A stretch of 32,764 nucleotides of DNA from Runella sp. (lineage in GTDB: Bacteria > Bacteroidota > Bacteroidia > Cytophagales > Spirosomataceae). Positions 1-8,413 of this stretch are shown piece by piece. Position 1 is the stretch's first letter, and every line of letters begins with the position of its first letter. Under the pieces are notes generated by a model. That model was not told the origin of the DNA, searched no databases, and saw only the letters and a list, made by a program, of their open reading frames with translations. The stretch spans positions 1 through 32,764 of the forward strand of contig JALQYJ010000166.1 in assembly GCA_023254175.1 (NCBI GenBank), written 5' to 3'. The position numbers and the translations under genes are program-made.

Positions 1-2
1 AG

Positions 3-815
3 TTGTATGGCGGCGAAGGCCCACACCGTTCAGGCCCACGCCTATCCCAGTTCCTCAAGACTGAGGCGTTCATTGTTAACCCCGAAGCGTTTACAACGTC
101 CTTGATCCGCCAGATTGAGCGTTTCCGCGCAGAGGCTAAGAAGGTTGACTACTATCCGTCCATTCGTTTAAACGTTACCTCGGACTTCCCGGGCAAGATG
201 TTCAAACCCATCATGGATATGTTCCCGGACGTTAAGTTCTACGATTACACAAAGCTGGTGACTGCCAAGCCTGTGGCGGGTAACCACCACCTGACCTACT
301 CATCCACCGGAGCATCTCAGGTTGTCAAAGGCGAAACGATTGTTAACAAAGAATCCAATTGGGATCAGTTGGTTGACAAGGTTCTGCCCAACGGCATGAA
401 CGTTGCCATGGCGTTTACAAGCCGTACCAGCATGCCCAAAGCCATTTATGACGAACGCACCGATCAGACGTTTGAGGTTTGGAATGGCGACGAGTACGAT
501 GCTCGATTCCTTGACCCCAAGCGTGAAGATGGCAAGGGTTGGATCATTGGTCTGACCAACAAGGATAGAACAACCGCCCCTGAGAATGCGGCGAAAGAAC
601 GTGACGGGTTCTTCCTTGATTACGACCCGGAACGTGATGGCGATACATTGACCATCAAAAACCAGAACAAGCTGGCTGGCAAACCCGAGAAGAAGGTTAT
701 CCCGATTGCGAAGAAGAGCTTGCGTGCCCCTAACACTAAAGAGTTTAAATGCAATCTCAATGTTGGCATAATCACCATCGTTCCAGTTGAGTTCTTCAGA
801 AAGGGTCGATTTTAA
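3..815 (+). CDS. Phage gp88-like protein, truncated at both ends
   Basis: The frame is open at the left window edge, and the first codon in view is TTG in a run without an obvious start, so the true start lies outside. A central stretch (IRLNVTSDFPG, then FPDVKFYDYTK, then HLTYSSTG) resembles the gene-88 family of tailed-phage proteins; their function is unknown to me. Phage-like sequence appears to end near residue 247 (KKVIPIAKKSLRAPNTKEF). The remaining ~20 residues are antisense to the start of a transporter gene, so the C-terminus and stop at 815 are probably artefacts of a junction near 744. Base composition looks richer in G+C than the neighbouring genes. The family call is by recalled resemblance only. 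Confidence 0.55.
   Translation: MYGGEGPHRSGPRLSQFLKTEAFIVNPEAFTTSLIRQIERFRAEAKKVDYYPSIRLNVTSDFPGKMFKPIMDMFPDVKFYDYTKLVTAKPVAGNHHLTYSSTGASQVVKGETIVNKESNWDQLVDKVLPNGMNVAMAFTSRTSMPKAIYDERTDQTFEVWNGDEYDARFLDPKREDGKGWIIGLTNKDRTTAPENAAKERDGFFLDYDPERDGDTLTIKNQNKLAGKPEKKVIPIAKKSLRAPNTKEFKCNLNVGIITIVPVEFFRKGRF
738..760. other. Junction between phage-like DNA and the uronate operon
   Basis: Left of this point the plus strand encodes a phage gp88-like protein. Right of it the minus strand encodes the start of an MFS transporter. Both recognisable proteins end here, and neither has its own natural terminus. No direct repeat, integrase or transposase is visible on the right side, and the left side runs off the window. 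It could be an insertion boundary, a deletion endpoint or a chimeric assembly join; the breakpoint is placed only to within about 10-20 nt. Confidence 0.6.
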
Positions 816-908
816 GAGGCTAATAACCTGCCTATCAAGATAGTTGATGGTAGTTGCAAAAAACACCAGACCACAAATCGTCCAGCGATAATTACCGATT
901 TTTTCCAT
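744..908 (-). pseudogene. 5' fragment of hexuronate-type MFS transporter (ExuT-like)
   Basis: Starting at an ATG at 906-908, about 54 codons read like the N-terminus of MFS hexuronate/sugar-acid transporters: YRWTICGLVFFATTINYLDR, then SLLKSTLSEELNW, then DYANIEIAF, covering the first membrane helix. After about residue 54 the frame stays open to 300, but the protein no longer resembles a transporter because it is antisense to the phage-like gene. It lies 55 nt downstream of eda on the same strand, as expected for the uronate importer at the end of the uxaB-uxaC-kdgK-eda operon. As shown it cannot make a working permease, since eleven or so of the twelve expected helices are missing. Confidence 0.7.
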
Positions 909-963
909 TTAGGTAGAAGGGTTTAAATCTTTGTAATGTAGAAGGTTGTTTAGGAGCAACCGA

Positions 964-1629
964 CTACTTCGTAAGGGTTTGGTAATAACTAATTAGAGCA
1001 TTTATCTTTTGCGTAATTTCGTCGAAATTTCCTGCTTCAACGACATTTTTTGGAAAAAGTTGCGAGCCGATTCCCACGGCACTTACCCCTGCTCCAAACC
1101 ATTCTTTGAGGCTTTCTGGCGTGGGTTCTACGCCTCCTGTTACCATTACTTTGGTGGTAGGCATGGGGCCTTTAAGCGCTTTTACAAAGCCAGATCCAAC
1201 CACATTGCCAGGGAAAATCTTCACGATTTCAGCGCCTAGTACCTTGGCGTTATACACCTCTGAGATGGTCATTGCACCTGGCATCCAAGCAATGTTGTGC
1301 GCTTTACAAACGTCGGCAACATCGGGAGACGTAACGGGTTGTACCAAAAAATCGGCACCTGCTGCAATGAACTCTTCGGCTTGCTGTCCGTTGAAAATCG
1401 TTCCAATACCTAAAGCCATTTCTGGGTAATTTGTACTTATGTATTGGCGCAATACTTTGAAAACTTCTTTGGCTTTGTCGCCACGATTGGTAAACTCAAA
1501 CGCCCGAATCCCGCCCTCGTAACACGCCTTGATGATTTGGCAGGTAAGGTCTGCGTCGGGATGGTAAAACACGGGGACGATTGGGGCAGTGGCTAAGGTT
1601 TGATAGACTTTTTGTGGTTCAAAGGCCAT
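964..1629 (-). CDS. eda: KDPG/KHG aldolase
   Basis: Cleaves 2-keto-3-deoxy-6-phosphogluconate to pyruvate and glyceraldehyde-3-phosphate, the last step of uronate breakdown, in the cytoplasm. With the ATG at 1627-1629 the protein is 221 residues. FEFTNRGD places the catalytic Glu and Arg at 45 and 49, as in E. coli Eda. The Schiff-base Lys is K137 in VKIFPGN, and a GIGTIF glycine motif and VTGGV phosphate-binding loop are present. A longer reading from a TTG at 1671 adds 14 residues and is rejected because the ATG start fits family numbering. It lies 84 nt downstream of kdgK, so the two enzymes acting in sequence are adjacent and probably co-transcribed. Confidence 0.93.
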   Translation of the reverse strand: MAFEPQKVYQTLATAPIVPVFYHPDADLTCQIIKACYEGGIRAFEFTNRGDKAKEVFKVLRQYISTNYPEMALGIGTIFNGQQAEEFIAAGADFLVQPVTSPDVADVCKAHNIAWMPGAMTISEVYNAKVLGAEIVKIFPGNVVGSGFVKALKGPMPTTKVMVTGGVEPTPESLKEWFGAGVSAVGIGSQLFPKNVVEAGNFDEITQKINALISYYQTLTK

Positions 1630-1713
1630 TTCTGAGGGGAAATTAAGGTTATGTACTTTTAGATGTTCCAAGTTTAGTGTTTAAGTAGAACTGTAAACTT
1701 GGAACGTCTTATC

Positions 1714-2763
1714 TTAATTGCTTAACAAACTTTGGAGGGTTTCTTGCACATCTTCTACGCGTTGCTGAGTGGCGTCGCCGTATTCTTGCAATTTGCCAAA
1801 GGCTGCCGCCGCTGCAAAATCAATGATGTCTTGCGGAGCATGATTCTGACTTAGTCCGTAAATCAGCCCACCCATAAAACAGTCACCGCTGCCGACTTTA
1901 TCGACTACTTTTGCGGTTGTAAATTCAGGCGAAACGTACTGCTGCCCGTCTTTGTAGAGGGTGGTATAATACTGAATTCCCTGTCCAAATGCGTCAAAAC
2001 GGAACGTATGCGCTACTACTTTGCATTTGGGGTAAGCCGCTTGGATAGCCTCGGCGGTAGTAATGCTGTGCGCTAGGTACCTTTCTTGGGTATGAATTTC
2101 TTCCACCGTTTTATCGACAGGAATGCCCAAAAGGGTATTGGCTGCCCAAATATTACCCATGATGACATCGCAATACTTGACCAATTCGGGCATGATTTCA
2201 ACGGGCTTTTTACCGTACTGCCACAATTTTGCGCGGTAATTGAGGTCGACCGAAATGGTCAAGCCTTTGCGGGACGCAACTTCTAAAGCTTCTTTGCAGG
2301 CAGCGGCTACGTCTTGGTTGAGGGCTGGACTAATGGCACTAAAATGAAACCAAGAGCAATCTTCTAATACTTCTTCCCAGTTGACTTTCCCGACGGCAAG
2401 TTCGGAAAAAGAAGAAAACGCGCGGTCGTAAATCACGCCTGCGTTTTTGAGGTCAGCGCCTTGCGGGAGGTAATACGCACCAATTCGGCTTCCAAAATGG
2501 CGAATACCCCCGATATCAATGCCTTTTTGTGTCAAGTATTCTTTGATTTCGACCGAAAGTTGGTTGTCGGGCATGATGGTACTGTACCGAACGGGAATGT
2601 TCCAATTAGCAAGGGCATTGGCTACATTTAGCTCGGCTCCTCCCACAAACACAGGCATGTTTGTGTGCTTAATCCATTCTCCGTTGAACTGAGGCGAAAA
2701 GCGAAGGAGAACTTCCCCAAAGCAGCAAATAGCTCCCAATCCTACGTTATTTTTGATGTCCAT
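1714..2763 (-). CDS. kdgK: 2-keto-3-deoxygluconate kinase (PfkB family)
   Basis: Phosphorylates KDG to KDPG with ATP. The 349-residue protein is of ribokinase/PfkB type: substrate-binding glycines at FVGGAELNVANALA (residues 39-52), a DLNYR motif (173-177), and the anion hole/catalytic base GSGD at 291-294, with D294 the likely base. ATG start at 2761-2763. PfkB kinases have varied sugar specificity; the KDG assignment rests on position between uxaC and eda, whose pathway needs exactly this kinase. It is separated from uxaC by a 100-nt gap holding a short repeat, so partial transcriptional polarity or an internal promoter is possible. Confidence 0.88.
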   Translation of the reverse strand: MDIKNNVGLGAICCFGEVLLRFSPQFNGEWIKHTNMPVFVGGAELNVANALANWNIPVRYSTIMPDNQLSVEIKEYLTQKGIDIGGIRHFGSRIGAYYLPQGADLKNAGVIYDRAFSSFSELAVGKVNWEEVLEDCSWFHFSAISPALNQDVAAACKEALEVASRKGLTISVDLNYRAKLWQYGKKPVEIMPELVKYCDVIMGNIWAANTLLGIPVDKTVEEIHTQERYLAHSITTAEAIQAAYPKCKVVAHTFRFDAFGQGIQYYTTLYKDGQQYVSPEFTTAKVVDKVGSGDCFMGGLIYGLSQNHAPQDIIDFAAAAAFGKLQEYGDATQQRVEDVQETLQSLLSN

Positions 2764-2822
2764 AGTGCTATACTTTTAGTACATAAGCGGTTATGAGTAA
2801 CCACCTGCACGAAAAATGAAAA

Positions 2823-2850
2823 CTTAGTGAATCTTAGTGCCTTAGTGGTT
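2823..2850. repeat. CTTAGTG triple short repeat
   Basis: Three CTTAGTG copies lie at 2823, 2833 and 2841 (spacing 10 then 8 nt), ending in GTGGTT, within the 100-nt uxaC-kdgK gap. The pattern resembles short interspersed repeats that I recall from other Bacteroidota intergenic regions. A small hairpin (GGTTA-TGAG-TAACC, 2789-2802) lies nearby. Confidence 0.45.
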
Positions 2851-2863
2851 GAGAAAAAAGACC

Positions 2864-4273
2864 TTAAAATCCAAAGTACTGTTTTGCGTTATTGTAACAA
2901 ATGTTCTGAACCACTTGGCCGACCCACTCCATGTCGCTGGGGATTTCGCCGTTTTCGATGTCATTCCCGAACATATTGCACAAAATACGACGGAAATACT
3001 CGTGACGAGGAAACGATAAAAATGAGCGAGAGTCGGTGAGCATACCTACAAAACGGCTTAACAAGCCCATGTTCGATAAAGCCGTGATTTGTTTTTCCAT
3101 GCCGTCTTTTTGGTCTAAAAACCACCATCCCGAACCAAACTGCACCTTGCCAGCAATTGACCCGTCGTTGAAGTTACCAATCATGGTGGCAATTATTTCG
3201 TTGTCGGCAGGGTTGAGGTTGTAGATAATGGTTTTGGCTAATTGGTCGTATTCGTCTAAGCGTCCCAAGAATTTCGATAATGCTACGGCTTGCGACCAGT
3301 CACCAATCGAATCCCAACCAGTATCAGGGCCTAGAAGACGTAAAGCGCGGGCGTTGTTATTGCGGAGTGCTCCCAAGTGGAACTGCTGTGTCCAGCCAAG
3401 TTCGTGGTACATCGTGCCTAAGAAGTGTAAAATGGCGGATTGATATACCAAAATGTCTTCTTGTGAAAGTGATTGTCCTGCAAGTGCTTTTTGCAAAATA
3501 CTATCGGCAGCTTCGGGGGTAAAATCGGTGGCGTAGATTTGCTCTAGGCCGTGGTCAGATAATTTACAGCCCAAAGAAGCAAAGAAATCGGCGCGCGTAC
3601 GGAGTGCTTTGGTAAGGTCGTCGTAACGCTTGATTTCAAAACCAACGATAGCACCTAATTTTTGAAGATATGTAGCAAAGTTGGTGTTTCCAATTAAGAT
3701 AAATTTATCAGGTCGAAAAGCAGGACGCATTTGAATTTCAAACGTTCCTTCTTTGGCTAATTGTTGGTGGTATTCCAAGGTATCGAGTGGATCGTCGGTG
3801 GTACATACCACTTCTACGTTCATTTTGCGGAGCAAGTTACGTACCGAATAATCAGGCGTACGCAGTTTCTCCGAACACTCGTCGTAAATACGACGGGCAC
3901 TTTTGGGGTTTAAAACTTCGTGAACGTCGAAATAGCGCTGCAACTCAAGGTGAGTCCAGTGGTACAGTGGGTTACGAAGGGTATAAGGCACGGTTTCGGC
4001 CCATTTTTCAAACTTTTCGTAATCGGTAGCAGCGCCCGTACAATAGTTTTCATTGATACCGTTGGTACGCATAGCCCGCCATTTGTAGTGGTCTCCGTAC
4101 AACCAAATTTGCGTAAGGTTTTCAAAGGTTTTATCGGCTACGATTTGGTCAGGAGGAAGGTGGTTATGGTAGTCAATGATAGGCATTTGCTTAGCAAACT
4201 CGTGGTAGAGTGTGCGTGCGCTATCGGTTTGGAGTAAAAAATCTTCGTCAAGAAAAGTCTTAGTGACCAACAT
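2864..4273 (-). CDS. uxaC: Glucuronate/galacturonate isomerase
   Basis: Isomerises D-galacturonate to D-tagaturonate and D-glucuronate to D-fructuronate, the first intracellular step of hexuronate breakdown. The protein is 469 residues, full length for the family. It belongs to the amidohydrolase superfamily; PIIDYHNHLPP near the N-terminus supplies the metal-ligand type His36-x-His38. Other family stretches include CTTDDP, HLGALRNNN and WWFLDQKDGME. ATG start at 4271-4273. It follows uxaB by only 21 nt, so the two are co-transcribed. Confidence 0.97.
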   Translation of the reverse strand: MLVTKTFLDEDFLLQTDSARTLYHEFAKQMPIIDYHNHLPPDQIVADKTFENLTQIWLYGDHYKWRAMRTNGINENYCTGAATDYEKFEKWAETVPYTLRNPLYHWTHLELQRYFDVHEVLNPKSARRIYDECSEKLRTPDYSVRNLLRKMNVEVVCTTDDPLDTLEYHQQLAKEGTFEIQMRPAFRPDKFILIGNTNFATYLQKLGAIVGFEIKRYDDLTKALRTRADFFASLGCKLSDHGLEQIYATDFTPEAADSILQKALAGQSLSQEDILVYQSAILHFLGTMYHELGWTQQFHLGALRNNNARALRLLGPDTGWDSIGDWSQAVALSKFLGRLDEYDQLAKTIIYNLNPADNEIIATMIGNFNDGSIAGKVQFGSGWWFLDQKDGMEKQITALSNMGLLSRFVGMLTDSRSFLSFPRHEYFRRILCNMFGNDIENGEIPSDMEWVGQVVQNICYNNAKQYFGF

Positions 4274-4294
4274 GGTAATAAATGAGGGTTAAGT

Positions 4295-5842
4295 TTAGAG
4301 AATCTCGTTCGTTTCGGCTACCTGAGAGGGGTGTCTTAGGAAAAAGCTTTCAAGGGATTGTTTTACCCCATGTTCGAGCATATTTCCTAAGTTATCTGTA
4401 ACACTCTGGGCAAACCCAGGCAAAAGCGAAAGGTCGGTATCCCAGAGAGATTTATCTTGTAGTACTTTTTCAACCAGTTCTGTCGTATCGTATTGTTGCC
4501 ATTTTTGGTAGAAATATTCAGCTTTTTCGTCTTGAATGGGATAGGGCTGCCCATTACGTTCACCGAAATATACAAAACCTTCTTTGGCAACGGGCTTCAT
4601 AAAATACAAGTAAGCTGCAAATCCCAAAGAGACATACTGAGGAATGCAATCGAAAATTTCGTAATAACGCAGCAACGTAGGCACGTTTCGCATTTTCATT
4701 TTGGACGTGTAGTTCAGGGTGATGCTAAGCCACTGGTGATTGAGGTGTGGGTTGCGGAAACGGTCAATTACCTGCATCCCAAATCGCTGAGGACGTTTGC
4801 CGTCCATTGGGTATGGAATAGCCAAGCCCAATTCTGCCAACATTAGATTGCCGATGTACGAAGCCATGATTTCATCTTGCATGGCACTTATAACCGTGTC
4901 ATAACCTGCAAGGTAAGCCAAACCGCAGCTAAGCGTATGGGTTCCGTTGAGTAAGCGAAGCTTAAGTTCACGGAACAAGTTAATATCGGGTTCAATAAAA
5001 ATCCCGTCGTCGGTAGTAGCAAATGAGAGTACCTGTTTGATGTGTTCGTCGCCTTCAATCGCCCACAAGCGAAATACTTCGCTGAGGGTTAAAAGCTTGT
5101 CTTTGTACCCAAATTTATCGTACAACGCTTGGCACGTATCGGCGTCGGGTTTGCCAGGAACAATGCGGTCAACAAGCGAGTTGCAAAAGTGATTGGCACT
5201 TTCGAGCCAATCAAAGAAACCTGATTCCACGCCATTGCGGTGGGCTAGTTCAATCACAATCGACTCCAATTTGGTTCCGTTATCAGAAATCAATTCGGTT
5301 GGAACAATCACCAAACCTGATTCTTGGCTTCCCCCAAACGCTTTAAAACGGGCGTAAAGAAATGCCAGTAATTTACCAGGAAATGAAGCAGGCGGCGTGG
5401 CCGAAATGTCGTCTTGAACCAACTGAATACCTACCTCGGTGGTATTGGAAAGAATAATTTGTAGCTCAGGGTTTTGGGCACATGCAAGAATGGTTTCCCA
5501 CTGCGACTTGGCCGACAACACGCGACTGATGGCCGAGCAGACGATATTTTCTTCGACGAGTTCGTTGTTTTCAATTCCACGAACACAGAGCGTATATAGG
5601 CTGTCTTGTTCATTGAAAGCAGCGGAATCGCCCGAGTCAGTCGATTTTACCACGACAATTCGGCCATTAAACACGCCTTGGCGATTGGCTTTGTCAATCA
5701 AATAATCGGGTAAGCCTCGCAGCAATACCCCCGTTCCAAATTGTAAAACTTTTTCGGGGAGGTTAAATATAGCCGCCTTAGGTACCACCAAATTTGGGTG
5801 CTGGCGTAGGCGGGATAGTTCGTTTATAGATAGATGACTCAT
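4295..5842 (-). CDS. uxaB: Tagaturonate reductase (altronate oxidoreductase)
   Basis: NADH-dependent reduction of D-tagaturonate to D-altronate. At 515 residues it has the two-domain mannitol-dehydrogenase layout: an N-terminal Rossmann region beginning KVLQFGTGVLLRG (residues 31-43), NTTEVGI in the mid part, and an all-alpha C-terminal domain with LLNGTHTLSCGLAYLAG. In this superfamily fructuronate reductase (UxuB) and mannitol dehydrogenases are alternatives. The N-terminus and pairing with UxaC favour UxaB. It is the first gene of the minus-strand uronate unit. A palindromic operator candidate lies 121-144 nt upstream of its ATG. Altronate dehydratase (UxaA), which would use its product, is absent from the window. 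Confidence 0.93.
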   Translation of the reverse strand: MSHLSINELSRLRQHPNLVVPKAAIFNLPEKVLQFGTGVLLRGLPDYLIDKANRQGVFNGRIVVVKSTDSGDSAAFNEQDSLYTLCVRGIENNELVEENIVCSAISRVLSAKSQWETILACAQNPELQIILSNTTEVGIQLVQDDISATPPASFPGKLLAFLYARFKAFGGSQESGLVIVPTELISDNGTKLESIVIELAHRNGVESGFFDWLESANHFCNSLVDRIVPGKPDADTCQALYDKFGYKDKLLTLSEVFRLWAIEGDEHIKQVLSFATTDDGIFIEPDINLFRELKLRLLNGTHTLSCGLAYLAGYDTVISAMQDEIMASYIGNLMLAELGLAIPYPMDGKRPQRFGMQVIDRFRNPHLNHQWLSITLNYTSKMKMRNVPTLLRYYEIFDCIPQYVSLGFAAYLYFMKPVAKEGFVYFGERNGQPYPIQDEKAEYFYQKWQQYDTTELVEKVLQDKSLWDTDLSLLPGFAQSVTDNLGNMLEHGVKQSLESFFLRHPSQVAETNEIL

Positions 5843-5962
5843 TGGTGTAATAGTGCTATCAATTCAAGTTATTGGTTCAAAAAAAGGAAGGTTGTACTGT
5901 ATTCTGTTTCGAGATTACAACCTATTCTGCTTGTGTTCAATCTTTTGTCGAATTATTTCCAC

Positions 5963-5986
5963 GCAATCGTTTTCGGTAACGTTTTC
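5963..5986. promoter_or_regulatory. LacI-type operator candidate, copy 1
   Basis: A 24-nt sequence nearly identical to 8529-8552. Both fit a palindrome with half-sites GCAAwCGTTAyC and GrTAACGwTTGC and a central CG, a layout typical of LacI-family operators. This copy departs from the symmetrical consensus at two positions (T for A at 5972, T for G at 5985). It sits 121 nt upstream of the uxaB ATG and downstream of the GH105 stop, so it most plausibly controls uxaB-uxaC-kdgK-eda. No regulator gene is in the window. The 237-nt gap holds no other feature I can support. Confidence 0.65.
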
Positions 5987-6079
5987 GTAAGTCAACCTTA
6001 GCTGCTTTTGCTTTTCAAAATAAAGAGAAGGACAAGCAAGCAGGTTTGATTCACAATTGACGGGGAAGCCTACGTTTTT

Positions 6080-7993
6080 TTATTTTTTTGTGCTCAACAG
6101 CCACGTCGCTAAATCCTTGGCGGCTGAAAAATTTTCGTAGGTTATTGGAATGCGACGGCCGTCGGTGTATTCGTTGTAAAGCCAAGGGTCACCCACGGCA
6201 AAGACGGTTCCTTTACCGAACTTCGATACAGCCACGATGACGTCGCCTTTTTGAGTAACGAGTGCTTGAGCAGGGGCTTTTACTTCCAATGGAGATAACT
6301 CTTTGATGTACACTGTTTTGGTATTTTTAAATACGGCATTGCCTGCTGGAATGTCCACGCGTCCTTGTTCCCACTGCTGTCCTTGTACCATGTTGACGTT
6401 TTTGGGCAAAAACTGCACCCCAAATTCTTTAGCCAAACGGTTGAAATGAAGGTGTTCGCAGTTGGATGTATCGTTGGACATCAACACCAGCGCCCCCCCT
6501 GCTTTGACCCAAGCGCTAATGGCTTTGATGTCGGCTTCTTGGACAAAATTTGGGGCAGTAGTTTCTTTCTTTGTGTCAGGGTCAACGATGATATAGATGT
6601 TGACGTTTTTGAGGTTGGCTGCCGTTGGTGCGGTAGTAATACTGGCAGTTTTAGCTCCTAAATCGCGAAAAATAGTTCCCCAAAGCCAAAAACCTGAGTG
6701 TTGGCGGTCTTCCCACGTGTAGTGGAATTGCTCTTGGTTGCCGTTGTGGTCTTTTCTAAATTCACGGTTAAAATAATAATCCGTTGCCACCACTTTGCCT
6801 TTTCCGAGGTTGTTTTCTTCGGCAATTTCCATCTCTACGCTGGCAAAAATAAACGGCCCTACACCTTTGAGGTCGTTTTTGCGGATTGGCTCGCTCAAGT
6901 AATATTCGTAAGTACCGTCGCGGTAAGGAGAGCCTCCGAGGCCACCCACGCTCACCGTTTTGTTGAGGCTGATGGTACCGTTGGCTTCTTCTTCTATAAA
7001 TTCTTTCAAGATGCCCGCGTATCCTTTTTTGGCCAAAGCAAGGTAAGAAGCTGGCAAATACCCCATACGAACGCCTTTGGCGAGGGCATATACAAACATA
7101 CACGATGCCGATGCTTCAAAGTAGTTTCCTTTGCGGGTTCCTTGGGTAGTCATTTGATACCACACGCCCGACTTGGCATCTTGGTATTTTACCAAAGCAG
7201 GCGCAAGGCGCTGAAGGTATTTGATTAGATTGGCGCGTTCAGGATGGTTGGCGGGTATGTAATCTAAGACATCGACCAACGCCATAGCGTACCAGCCAAT
7301 TGCTCTGCTCCAAAAGTGCGGCGAGCGACCTGTTTTTGGGTCTGCCCATTTTTGCTCTTTACTTTCGTCGTAAGCGTGGTAAATCAAGCCCGTTTTGTCG
7401 TCAACGGCGTATTTTTCAATGAGGGCAAACTGTTTTGCAATGTGGTCGAAATGCTCAGGATGGTTAAAAATAAGGCTATACTCAGCGGCAAACGGCTCGG
7501 CCATAAACAGCCCGTCGAGCCACATTTGGTACGGATAACGTTTTTTGTGCCAAAAACCACCTTCTTTGGTTTGGGGTTGATTCTCAATTTGTTTCCAAAG
7601 CAAATCTGCGGCTTTTCGGTATTTGTCCTTGTCGGGTTGGGTTTGCTGGTACAAGGTCAATAAAGCACGACCTGTAGGAATATTGTCAAGGTTAAAATCA
7701 TCGTATTTGTACGTACGGATGCTGCCGTCTTTTTGGACATAGCGGTCCATGTCGCGGCGTACGTATTCGTAGTATTTGCCGTTGCCTGTCCGATTCCATA
7801 CTTTTTCGATGGCTTTGTACATCAATCCCTGCTCATAATCCCAACTGGCGGGTTTGTTTTCTTTGACCATAATAGAGTCTTTGTGCCAAGTCATAAACGA
7901 CTCAGCCATGCGCACTGAGTAAGGAGATTTTTGGGCGGTAGCTGTGTAGGCTACCAACATACTTACGATTAGATGCAGAAGAACACGTTTCAT
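6080..7993 (-). CDS. Secreted GH88/GH105 unsaturated uronyl hydrolase with C-terminal DUF4350-like domain
   Basis: Probably removes the 4,5-unsaturated uronate from oligosaccharides left by pectin or rhamnogalacturonan lyases. Residues 1-20 are a signal peptide ending ATAQ, so it acts in the periplasm or at the surface. Residues ~30-400 form the alpha/alpha barrel: WDYEQGLMYKAIEKVW (51-66), QMWLDGLFMAEPF with likely catalytic D160, and HFWSRAIGWYAMALVDVL. After a linker, residues ~455-637 look like a DUF4350/ThuA-type fold (IYIIVDPD, AWVKAGGALVLMSND, GKGTVFAVGDPW), often found appended to such hydrolases. It lies 66 nt downstream of kdgF, which acts on the released sugar. Exact linkage specificity cannot be read from sequence. 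Confidence 0.9.
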   Translation of the reverse strand: MKRVLLHLIVSMLVAYTATAQKSPYSVRMAESFMTWHKDSIMVKENKPASWDYEQGLMYKAIEKVWNRTGNGKYYEYVRRDMDRYVQKDGSIRTYKYDDFNLDNIPTGRALLTLYQQTQPDKDKYRKAADLLWKQIENQPQTKEGGFWHKKRYPYQMWLDGLFMAEPFAAEYSLIFNHPEHFDHIAKQFALIEKYAVDDKTGLIYHAYDESKEQKWADPKTGRSPHFWSRAIGWYAMALVDVLDYIPANHPERANLIKYLQRLAPALVKYQDAKSGVWYQMTTQGTRKGNYFEASASCMFVYALAKGVRMGYLPASYLALAKKGYAGILKEFIEEEANGTISLNKTVSVGGLGGSPYRDGTYEYYLSEPIRKNDLKGVGPFIFASVEMEIAEENNLGKGKVVATDYYFNREFRKDHNGNQEQFHYTWEDRQHSGFWLWGTIFRDLGAKTASITTAPTAANLKNVNIYIIVDPDTKKETTAPNFVQEADIKAISAWVKAGGALVLMSNDTSNCEHLHFNRLAKEFGVQFLPKNVNMVQGQQWEQGRVDIPAGNAVFKNTKTVYIKELSPLEVKAPAQALVTQKGDVIVAVSKFGKGTVFAVGDPWLYNEYTDGRRIPITYENFSAAKDLATWLLSTKK

Positions 7994-8059
7994 ATAAAGT
8001 GTTAAAAATGGAGGTTAAAAGTAATGAGTGTTTGAGGTAATACTTTCCTGTGCCATAAG

Positions 8060-8413
8060 TTACAGGAAGTCTTCACGTAATGGGTTAAATACATCAATGA
8101 GAACACCTTCTTGGTGGCACACGGCTCCGTGCAATACATTGGAAGGGACAAAGTAAACATCTCCTGCTTGCAGCAAACGGCTTTCTTCGCCAATGGTAAC
8201 CTCAAACGCCCCACTTGCTATGTAGCTGATTTGTAAATGAGGATGTTTGTGCGTAGTACCTATTCCTCCCTGTAAAAATGCTACTTTGACCAACATTAAT
8301 TCGTTGGAAAATGACATAATCTTTCGTTGAATTTTGTCGTCCACTTTTTCCCAAGGGATGTCACTGTCGGCCACTAAGGCTTTCTCGAATGCAGGATGAA
8401 TGAAAGAGCTCAA
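8060..8413 (-). CDS. kdgF: KdgF-type cupin, unsaturated uronate linearisation
   Basis: Converts the 4,5-unsaturated monouronate released by lyases and GH88/105 enzymes into its linear keto form. The 117-residue single cupin has metal ligands H55, H57, Q61 and H95 (HKHPHLQISY and VLHGAV) and ends NPLREDFL, a family signature. The start is inferred to be TTG at 8411-8413: an in-frame TAG lies six codons upstream with no ATG or GTG between, and the first internal Met (33) would remove much of the N-terminus; ATT at 8414-8416 is a less likely alternative. It heads the unit with the GH105 gene. A palindromic operator candidate lies 116-139 nt upstream. Confidence 0.87.
   Translation of the reverse strand: MSSFIHPAFEKALVADSDIPWEKVDDKIQRKIMSFSNELMLVKVAFLQGGIGTTHKHPHLQISYIASGAFEVTIGEESRLLQAGDVYFVPSNVLHGAVCHQEGVLIDVFNPLREDFL

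Noticed and set aside
300-743. Continuation of the minus-strand transporter frame to 300
   Set aside because: After about 54 residues it loses MFS character and is antisense to the phage-like gene; it stays open by chance.
1630-1671. TTG extension of eda
   Set aside because: The ATG at 1629 puts the catalytic Glu/Arg at the family positions; the extra 14 residues fit nothing.
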